Positions 1 through 11,200 of a stretch of DNA of 40,739 nt are shown here, piece after piece (position 1 is the stretch's first letter; each line of letters begins with the position of its first letter). A program made the translations under genes and the position numbers. Below the pieces are notes generated by a model that saw only the letters and a list, made by a program, of their open reading frames with translations, had not been told where the DNA came from and made no database searches. The DNA comes from an uncultured Chlamydiae bacterium (lineage in GTDB: Bacteria; Chlamydiota; Chlamydiia; Chlamydiales; 2-12-FULL-49-11): contig CALKUQ010000064.1 of NCBI GenBank assembly GCA_937996705.1, positions 1 through 40,739 of the forward strand. Direction: 5' to 3'.

Positions 1-1017
<1,017 letters not shown>

Positions 1018-1444
1018 ATTTTTTCTAATTGTGTTGATTGGCTGTATGCTTGGCGTGGGTCAGTTTTTAGAAAAGTACCGGGAAGCTTTAGCTTTTGGAC
1101 CTGTTGAAAAGTAGAAAAAGAATACAAGAAACAAGTCAGTCTTGCTTCGATAATGAGGGTCAGCCTGCAAATTTGCAATTCTTACCCCCTAAGCGCAGGC
1201 GCAACAACTAATTTACCTCGCAGCTCCCCCTCGCTAAGGTAAAAAACCTTAACTCCGCCTCTAGCTTGTATCTTGATTGGTTCCCTCGGCACTAAGGGCG
1301 AATAAGTAGCGGACCTGGTTTAAAGAACTATAAAACCGGCAACTCAGGTTAAAAAAGGATTGTTTCTCATTTTTTGGGTATTTTTGTGGTGGAATTTGTT
1401 AGGGATATGATACCGTTTTTTGAAAAAAATTGAGGAACTTGGTT
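1018..1444. other. 427-base gap with an unexplained GC-richer segment (about 1180-1345)
   Basis: There is no convincing gene here. Flanks are AT-rich, while about 1180-1345 is visibly richer in G and C and has small hairpin potential: TAAGGT at about 1236, a five-A loop, then ACCTTA. On the minus strand short open stretches exist in this part (for example one ending in FALSAEGTNQDTS then a stop), with several stops nearby. This would fit a decayed gene or a mobile-element remnant. I tested tmRNA, RNase P RNA and tRNA and saw none of their hallmarks. The last 60 bases, rich in T, lead into the next gene and probably hold its promoter, but I see no clean -35/-10 pair. Confidence 0.4.
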
Positions 1445-2212
1445 ATGACGCAGCCTGTTTTAAGGGGTGGAGGGGGTTTTTCTCACATAGCTTCCTATTT
1501 TGATTGTAGAGGGAGTTGTAGGGCTGAATCTACTTCAGGCATCTTTCAGAGTATGTTGAGCTACGCTTCTGGCTGTGGTAAGGTTGTGAAACTTGCGAGC
1601 CGGTTTTTTTGGCAGTGTATTACTTGTGGTAACTTTTGGCAGAGTCAATGGGAGTTTTCTAAAAAGCTCGTTTCTTGGATTCCGTATTTTAGGGGGGATG
1701 TAAGAATAACCACCGATATTGAATTTAGGCTGATGGATATACATGCATTAAATATGCGAGGGAATCGCTTGGAAGCTCTCCAATTGATTCAACAACTTCG
1801 CCTTGAATACCCGGATAGATTAAAACAACCTTGTTCTTCTACCATGGTTATGAGTGCAGTTCATCAAATAGGAGAATGGGTTATACAGGATTTACGTGAT
1901 GTTGCAGCAAACAGAGATCGTAGGAATTCACTTTATGACTATCAAGACCTTTTACAGATTAAAAATGAGTTAGAATTGTTTCAAAGATCGCATGAGGTGT
2001 TGCAGTGTATCCTGCTCAATGCGAGAGTGGTAGAACTCTTGATTAATGATATTCATGCAACTGCAGAGCAGTATAGGGGAGAAAAATTAGAACAGATGAA
2101 CCGACATTTAGCGGGGCTGCAACAATTAAGATCGGCCTCTTTGGGAGATGTATTAGCAGCTTATGAGTTGAATCTTCGAAATGATCTGTTTTGGGATTCT
2201 CAAGAGGATTAA
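1445..2212 (+). CDS. Hypothetical protein, 255 residues, upstream partner of giant protein A
   Basis: I do not recognise a family. I chose ATG 1445 because an AGGA ribosome-binding site lies eight bases upstream; a TTG at 1430 is in frame but less likely. The N-terminal third is unusually rich in Cys and aromatic residues (Cys at 21, 25, 44, 58 and 61, including a CxxC pair at 58-61) with a weakly hydrophobic stretch. The remainder (about 85-250) is polar and strongly helical, with heptad-like Leu spacing around 155-230. It ends 13 bases before the start of giant protein A, so the two are probably one transcript and may act together. No signal peptide is clear. Whether the cysteines bind metal cannot be judged from sequence alone. 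Confidence 0.75.
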   Translation: MTQPVLRGGGGFSHIASYFDCRGSCRAESTSGIFQSMLSYASGCGKVVKLASRFFWQCITCGNFWQSQWEFSKKLVSWIPYFRGDVRITTDIEFRLMDIHALNMRGNRLEALQLIQQLRLEYPDRLKQPCSSTMVMSAVHQIGEWVIQDLRDVAANRDRRNSLYDYQDLLQIKNELELFQRSHEVLQCILLNARVVELLINDIHATAEQYRGEKLEQMNRHLAGLQQLRSASLGDVLAAYELNLRNDLFWDSQED

Positions 2213-2225
2213 AACTGTGTGGTAA

Positions 2226-5200
2226 GTGGAATCTGTAACCAAAATTGGGCTCTCTTATCCTCTTTCGCCTAGAGAGCCTGCATTAGCTCTATTTGGTGCA
2301 GGGGCAAGAGCGGTAGAAGGGGAGAGCGTTCCTTTAGAAACAGGGGCGGCGGTAGATCCTAAGAGGGTTGAGTCTTGCGCTCTTCTCAGGATTGGCTCTC
2401 TAACGACCGAATTTTCTTTTTTGAAAACCTTACCCCTAGAGGAGCTCTATTCAAAATACCCGTGGCGTGGTCAAATCGTAGGCGATTTTAAGGGGTTTGA
2501 TGGGAAAGCATTAGCCCATGTTATTGGGGATAGGGTTTGTCTAAATTCTGGTTTTGAGGGGATGCAAAATGCAGTTGTATCCGATCTTTTTATCAATCTT
2601 CTCCAAAACTATATCGCCTTATATCCGTCGGCTGGAGTAGAAAAATCAATTGAGATTGTAAGAGCTAGCCAAATTTCTGAAGAGCTTTCAGTCCGTAGAA
2701 AAGCAATTGAGTATGCCTCTAGGTTAAGAGCTCTTGAATCTGGAGAGACCCTCCTTCTCTTCGTCGGCTTCATTAATCATTCTGTGATTATAGAGATTGT
2801 ATGTACTAAAAAAGAGGGGGGAGATTCTCTTTATGATCTCCACATCTATGACGCCTCTGGGGAAGGAAAAAGTCATTCTGTAGAGGACAATTCCTCAGAG
2901 CTTGACATTAAAATGACACGAATTAATTTCATAAATATTGAGCAAACTCTTTTGTTGATCGGAGAGGAGGGATCTGCTTGGATCGAATTTTTACTTGGTG
3001 TGGATAAAGATCAAACGGCTTTAGATGAGTTAGATGCGCTCTTCTCCGTGGCATTTGCCCACTTTCAAAGAGATAGTGTTTGTGATCCAGAGCCAAGATT
3101 TTACCGGGTCCAGCAGGGGGGGACTTGTAGTTGGAGATCGTTAATAGCTTGGCTTCATTTTCAGCTTGAGATAGATGAGTATAAGCGGGTTGTAACCTGG
3201 ATGCAGACGCAAACCCTTGCTAGATGCGCGTTAAATTTTTTTGAACAATCTAATCTCTCTTCTGCAGAACTTAGAATTCTTTATATGAGTGCCAGGGAGT
3301 TGCAATTTCATACAGCGATGCGTCTTGAAAAATATGGAGAGTGTGAGATTTTTGATCAGGCGGCTTCGGTAGCCAGGCAGATCGAGGATGAGTCTATTCG
3401 TTTTAATTTAATAATTTCAATCCCTTATGAAACGATAGAGTTTGGATCTGTAGGGGTCGACTCCCTTGCATTTAATCGGGTACAAAAGAGAATTTTTCCT
3501 AGGGCAAAGATTTATATTCCCCCGTTTCTTATATCAGCAACCTCTTTATTTAGCCTATCGGAGGGGTTTTCCTCTGACATTCGGAGAATTTTTGAAGGGA
3601 GAAAAGGGGTTTGTCAGGAAAGTTTTATAGCGTGCTTGGGTGCTTGGGTAATGAACTTAAAAGCGATTAAGGATTGTAGAGTAGAGGCTAACGAGGATTT
3701 AAAAAGGCTTTTGGATCTTCAAACAGTTCTTGCAAATTCTTCTAATCCAGTAATTCAATTGTCTGCTTTTAAGATGTTTGCTATCATTCATTTCAATGCT
3801 GTTGAGCTTTCCAGAGAAAAACACGGAGATCTTTTAGAAAAACAAAAAATCCAGGATGTTTTAACCGTATGGCTAAACGATAGATTTCTTTTTTTTCTAA
3901 GTAAAGAATTTCTGAGTGAGATAGAGAAGCTTAAACTCTATTTTTCCCCCTATGTTTCAGAGGATTTAAGTGAATGTTTTGTCCCTTTGGATCTTTTTAA
4001 TCCCTCCTATATTGCCAGAGACCATGGACAGGCGATTGTTAGATGGGCGTTTAGTTGGTATGATGGTTTAGAGTCTCTCGATAAAAAAAAATTTGGGTAT
4101 GAAGGGGCTCAAGTTAGCAAAGTTGTTTTAGGGGCTCTTTTAAAAAATTTTAATTCATTTGAGTTTGAAGATCCGATTTATCCTCACATACTTTTATTTC
4201 AATCGATTTGCGCCGGGTTAAATGGGTTGCTTATTCGTCAGAAGGGGATTCAAAAGCATTGGCAAATAGTTTCAATGGGCGATAACGGTTCGATGTTGCT
4301 TCACTTTACTCTTAAGGATATGGAGCCTATAAATAGGAAGGAGAGAGAGGCTCTGAGTAGTAAGCTCTTAACGTTGAATAAAAAAATAGTGAATTTTGTG
4401 TTAGCCCACGGCAGCTTTAATCGTTTAAAATTTTGGACAGAAGAAGAGGCAATTGTAAAATCTTTAGAGGAGGGTGATTTGGATCCAGAGCTTCAAAAGA
4501 GCTTGGTTCGTAGTCATGCAGAGCCTCTTGAGCTACCTTTTTATCTAATTCACTGCTTTCTTCAAGATATCGAAAAATTAGCCGATCCTAATTTAAGGGC
4601 TCTTTGGACGTTGAGTATTCTTAAAATTGTCTATTCAAAACAGAGAGAAAGATTTATCTCTGTTCTTGTTGAAGCTTTAGAGGAAGAGGGATTTAAAGAG
4701 CAGTTTCACAAATTTATTGAAAAGGGGTTAGCCCATTTTAGAGAGAGAATCGTTTCAGGAATGGACGATTTTAAAGTATGCGAAGATTTAATCAGAGTGG
4801 TTTTGATCATCGGATCTACAGAGATTCCTGACGGAGTTCACACCTATTTTAGAGAGGCAAAACGTGTAGATCCATTACTTAAAATGTATTACTTAAATTT
4901 AATGGGTGAAGAGCATTCCGCTAAAATTATTGAAGAGTGGCTTAACTATCAATCTTCTGAAAAAACAGAGGATTGGTTTGAACAGATTGCTCGAGATCTT
5001 TACTATAGTAAATTCGATCAATGGAGAGAAAAGCTAACCGCTGCAGATCTTAGTAAAATCACTAATAACGATTATTACAGAGTAGATTTATTGAGTGGAG
5101 TTTACTCGACTCAAGAGGGTGTTTTAGGCAGTTGTAAAGCGCCAGAGTTTACTCACCACGATTCGTTTAAAAAGAGATTTCCTAATGCCGGCTTGTTTCA

Positions 5201-8200
5201 AGTTACTGGAGCATATTTTACCTTTAGAGTAGCAGACTTTAGATTCAGAGTAATTTTTGATAGTCACGATTCTAATTGGGAAGATTCTCTTGCGATGGAG
5301 AAACAGGGAAATTGGAATCGGTTTGTCCCCCCTAAGTTTCTTGGTGAAATAATTCCAAAATCGTTAGCATTAAGATATTTATACTATTACGATGAGAAGG
5401 TTCAAGTAATTCGTGGGTTTTGTCGCAAAACTTTGCTAGAAACTGTTTTGATTTACCCCGATGTTGCAATTGATACAACGTTTCATGCGGAGATCGAGCG
5501 AGTTGAAGGGAAAGAATCGTTTTTTGGAGCACTTTTAAACTCAGAGTACTTTGAAATTGCAAAAAAGGGGGGGGAGACTTTTTTAAGGGCTGCTCCCCTT
5601 TGTATCTGGGGAAGTGGAGCATTTGTACTGAAGTGGGATGCAACTCGAAGAAAGTGGAGGCACCCCTTTCAGGAAGGGTTTTGTTTAGCTCCGATGTCCG
5701 AAAAACTTTGTCAAAAGTCAGAGCAGAGGTGCGAGTTAGTCGAAAATAGAGGAGAAGAGGGCCCTTTTGGATCTATTAAAGAGTACATCTCTTTTGAACA
5801 TTTAGATGGGAGAAACATTTATTATCTTCCCGTGGTCTCTTGGGGACATAAGTCAAAAGTTTCCCCCTTGTCCCAGGAGCTAATCCCTCAGTTGCCCGTA
5901 TACGATGAGTATTCCCCGGTAGATCAGACCCTCTATTTAATGGAATACAGAGTAGAGGGGAGGGGGAAAATTGCTGCAATTACCCCTGAAGGAAAGCTCT
6001 ATCTTGCCTTAGTCTATCTTATGCAGAAGAGGTTTTTTTTAGCGATAGAGGAGATGGAAGGTTTTGAAAAAAATGAGCTCGATTCTTTGATTTGTAGGGA
6101 ATTAATCGAATCCGCGATTCTATTTTTAAAACATCATCACGACAATTCTTGGGAAAACCTAGTGGGATCAATGCATTTGATTGCTCTTGTCTTTCCTAAA
6201 ATAGCAGAGATTCATAGGCAGTGGATTGAATCTATTTATATTCCCTACCTTAGAAATTTTAGAAGGATCCCCCAGAAGTTCCAGCTAAAGCCCTCTATTG
6301 AAGAGGAGATAGCCATACAGTATGGGCTCGATTGGAGGGTTCAAGAAATTAGAGATCGATCAGCGAGTTATACATTTAAACGAAAGGGGGTGATTCTTCA
6401 ATTTAAAAAGAGAGGCATAGAATTAGATGATTTAAATTGGAGGGCGATTGATTTTAGGTGTAGCTATACAAAAATAGCGGGGGTAGAAAAATTTCCTGAG
6501 CCAATATCTGCCCTACTTACCGGGGAAATAATGATTTTTACTGAAAAGAGGATGAAATTAATTCAGTATGCATTAGGAGCAAGATCCCAGGAGCAAATGG
6601 ATCATGTAGAATTTTATATTCAGGTTCAACTTCAACAAATGAATAAAATTTTTTCCAAACATGATGTCTGGAATCGGACAAGATCGATCGTGTTTCTCCT
6701 CTTACTCAAAGCGATTCATTACACGAAACTTCACCCAGAAGACCCCCCAAAAAATTACGCAGAATTTCTTAATTACCTAGATTGTTTGAATGAAGTATCC
6801 GAATTTCCAGGGGAGCCGTTTAGTCAAGAAAGGGCTGAATATTTTCAAAAAATTAATGATTTTTTAAAAGAGATGTGTGAGGATGTTGCAGAAAAAACAG
6901 CTCTATCTATTTCCCTATTAGAGACAAAAAATTTTCAGATTTCGCAAGTAGAGAGACTCTCGTTGCGACTTCACCCTTTTTTAAAATATAAACCTCCTTT
7001 GCTATCCTTGCCCAGAATAAGATCTTTTGAATTTGAAGGTTCCTTGGAGAAATTAGAGGGGGAAATTTGTGAACTTTTAAATTATGTAGGAGAGGACCAT
7101 ACCCTTTCAAAAGTATTGAAACAATCACTCGGCTCTAAAAAAAGAAATGCGATTCAAGACGCCGTTTATCTCTTTTTAAGGGGAAGAAGGAAGCTTTATA
7201 CCTTTGCAAATTCGGAACTTACCAAAACAGATGTCGAAGTTTTGATGCAAAAAATTCAACTCTATTTAGTTTTAAAAACAGGTGGAGAGGGCAAAGTGAG
7301 AGAGTACGATGTGGAAAATGAGCCCTACTTGCTTGTTTTTGAATATGGGATGAAATTAGATTTGCGCGTAGATCAAGTGAAATTACTGAGAAAATTTCTA
7401 GAAAGGGATAAAGCAGGGGTTTATAAAACAGTAGCTGCCCAATTTCAGCCTGGTAAGGGAAAAACAACTGTATTTGCCCCAATTCTAGCAACAATTGCAG
7501 CAAACCATGGGTTTGGTCTCTTTATTACCCCTAGGGCACAAACAGGGATGGTTTGTAAGGCTATGAATCGATTTTTGTTGCAGACATTTAACACAAAGGC
7601 CTTTTTTCTAGATTTTACAAAAGAGAGCACAGCTCCTAAAAAAATCAAAAGGCTCGTGAAAGAATTCCAAGATTCAGTAGAACTCGGATACCCTGTGATT
7701 ACCTATCCTGAGAGCTTGCAATTATTGGAGTTAGACTATTTGGCTCTACTGGAGACAATCGGCCCTGAAAGTAAGGAAGAGGAGAGGGAGATACTCCGAT
7801 CTTTGGCCTTAATTCTTTCCCGAATTAAAGAAGAGGGTCACAAAATTATCGATGAGGTAGATCTTGTGATAGATCCTTTAAAAGAGGTAAATCTTCCGAC
7901 GGGAGCAGTTGTCAGTCTAAGTCCAGAAAAAGCTGGAATCACCCAGAAAATCTTTGAAATATTGTTAACTACAGAGATTGGGGAGCTGATTCTTCAAAAT
8001 TGTCAAAATGAGATACCTCTTAATTTATACAAAACAAAAATTATCCAGATTCTTGCAGAAACATTAGTTCTGTTTTTTTCTGAAACAACTCTAGAGGAAA
8101 AACCCTTTGTCGAGTTCCTCTGCAGTGAATTTAAGGCTCCATTTAACGCGCAACAAGATCTATTTATGGAGCGGTATGAGAACTTGATAAAGAGAGATTT

Positions 8201-11200
8201 AAAGAAGGCAGAGCAGATTGCAGTAGCAAAACATTTGATATCTGATGTGTTACCTATTGTTTTATCCAAAAATTTAGGGAAACATTACGGAAGAACAATA
8301 GACAAAAGTGCGTTTAAAATAATTCCCTACGAGGGGGTTGATGCGCCCTGCGAGACTAGTGAATTTGGATACGTTCTTGAATTAGCCTGTTACCATTTTT
8401 TAGCAGCTTTGCAAACAATGCCTACAAAAGGGCAAATAGAGTCGTTTGGATCTTGGATAAAATCAGAATCTTATAAATCTATGCAGAGATTACGGTGTTG
8501 TTTGGACGAGACTCCAGAAGGGTTAAAATTTACCCAAGTGACAGGTCTTTCCATAGCTGCAATTCAAGAAGAGAGATGGGTAGAGCTCGCTTTTGAAAAA
8601 ATTGAACGTGAGAGGGGCTTGGGAAATTTTCACTCCTCCTTGAGTCTTGAGAAGGAGATGATGCAGAAAGAGATAGTCTATCATACTCATAGGTTGAGTA
8701 GTAATCCTCACTCTCTTTTTGGGATAGGAAGATCCAAAAGGGCGTTTTCAGGAACTCCTTGGAATATAGAAACGATACTTTCTAATTTAGAAGAGCAGTA
8801 CATTCCTGATGAAGGGAGTTTAGAGCAAGTGCGCGATATCCTTTTAAGTCGGTCCAAAGAAGTCCATCTGATTGATTCAATCACTCCTGAAAATATCATA
8901 AAAGCACTTTCAGGTAAGATAGATGTAATTTTAGATCCTGGAGGTACATTTAAAGATAAGGGCAATTATGAGATTGCCTGCCAAATAAGAGAGTATTTAA
9001 GGGTATCAAATCCTCAAAGAAAAGAGGGTGTTTTGTTTTTTGCAAGGCCTATGGCTCCGCCTGAAATTTCAATTTTATCTCATCAATCAGAGAGATTAGT
9101 ACTCACGCAAGAAAAAGGGAAGAGGTCTCTCCCTGCCAATTTATTGGCCTATTTGCCTCTAGATGGAGGACAAGTTATTTATCTTTCCGGAACTGATGTA
9201 GGGGCCTTAGAACAAAAAGGGATTTCTTATAAAAAGTCTTTTGTCTACATAGATGGACCCCATACAACAGGAACAGATTGTCCATTTCCCGAGGAGTTTA
9301 AGGGAGCAATTATTATGGATGAGACGCTTACCTATCCCAGACTTATCCAATGCATTAGTAGATTTAGAAAATATTTGACTACTCAAGATGTTGAGATTCT
9401 TTTTTGCAGAAAAACAGTCGAAAAAATCCAAATTACCACACCTTTCAAGATGGAGGATGTAATAGATTTGTCTTTAAATGCGTTATCTAGCGAGAAGAAA
9501 AAAATTGCATATCTATCTTTTTGTCAAAGAGTGGATGAGGTTGCGAGGGGGGAGGTGATAAAACTTTTACTTCAATGGACCAGAGAGGGGAAATTGGAAG
9601 AGGCGGCAGATTTTATAAGGGGGGCTCGTTCTCTAATTAGTTATGAAGTAATAGAGGATCCCATAGCCATGTTTGCCTCGAAAGGGGATACGATTTCTAC
9701 AAGAGAGTTGCTTGAAGAGCGTTTTACGCAAAGGGAGGATTTTTTGTTTAAAATCTATCCTGCGGGAGATCGGAAATTTTTTAATAAAAAGTTAAGGGAG
9801 ATTTTAAGAGAGGTCGATTCATCTCCCTATTTAGAAGAGAAGAGGACAAGAGCGGCAGTTTTCTTTGGTCAAACGATAGAGCAAGAAATTTACATGAATC
9901 GGGAGATGGAACAAGAAATTGAGATAGAGTACGATCTTCAGAGGGTGAAAGGGTTTCATGGAGACTCTCTGTTTAGTCAGAAACTATGGGACAAATCTGA
10001 GGTGAAAGAGATCTTAGAGGCTTTAAGAAGGGGGGAAGAAACAGTTTTTTATAAAAAATTCACACAATTTTTTATAGAGCCATTTAGAGAGAAAATCCCA
10101 AGATTCTCTGAATTTGAAGGGGTGATTTCTGAAAATATTTACGCCACAGTCAATTTTGCCCATGTGATGGTAGAGAGATTACCTCTTTTTCATGAACACT
10201 CTAAATTCATTACTACCGGATTACTTATTAATTGTGGTTCTGATAGTTACAAAGTTCTTTTGCTTTCACAGTTAGAGGCACGGTTTTGGAGGAGCTATTT
10301 AGGAATCCAACCGTGTGAAGGGGTTTGGTTGATTGATAAGTGTGGGGAAATTTTTGGAAACACCTTGAAAGAGGAGTCCTTTTTAGAGTTTCATATTCAA
10401 CATTCTGTGGTTCAGCAATTACTTGTTCAAATCAATGCACTCGCAGGAAATATTTCTTATTTAATAGAACACTCAATGGAGACAGATAGGTGGTTAAATT
10501 CGGATCCAGAGATAAAGCTTCGCTTGATTCGATATGCCGTTTTAAGTCATCAGAAGATCGGGGAACAAAAACTTTTTGAAAGCAACCCGTTATTTAGAAT
10601 AAGAGATAGGGTGGTTATAAAAAGTGGAGAAACCTGTTCTAGGACTCCCTCTCATCCAAAAATGACAACGCTGTTAACTTCTTTGGAAATCAGGCAAATC
10701 AAGACAAGAGGAGAGATGCGAAATCTTTTGGGCTCGCAATTAAAAGAAATCAGCCCCATCCAGGCAAATCTTTTGTCTCCTAACCAAATTCGCTACATCT
10801 CAAGCCCGCAAGTTTTAGAGAGAATTGAGGAGATAGAGCTACTCTTAGTTTTAAGTCCTCAACAAATGGAACAATTAACTGAGACTCAAATTCGAACCCT
10901 TTGTTGCTATCCACATAAAATAGAACAGTTTGGGGAGCAAGCTGTCGGAATTCTTCAATGCGTCGCCCCGAAAAGTGCCAGGTATCTTACAAATCAAGTA
11001 ATCATAAAATCGTTGCAAAATCAAGAGGCGATTAATTCTATAGACCCAGCCTTTTTTTCCTATTTAACTAAACAGCAGCGCAAATTTTTAGTTGAGCCTC
11101 AATTAATTATACGCCTTGAACACAAAGAGGAGATTAATGCCCTGGAGGAGCTAGAAACAGCCTATTTTGGTATGAAAAAGGTACAAAAAGAACAGATCTC

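Noticed and set aside
1180..1350. Possible tmRNA or other stable RNA gene
   Set aside because: No tRNA-like ends, no TTCRANNC T-loop, no tag reading frame ending in Ala-Ala, and no RNase P core; only small hairpins.
5332..9431. Several antisense open frames of 60-100 codons inside giant protein A
   Set aside because: They lie opposite a long, motif-bearing frame, lack ribosome-binding sites and show no recognisable domains; they are mirror frames of the coding strand.
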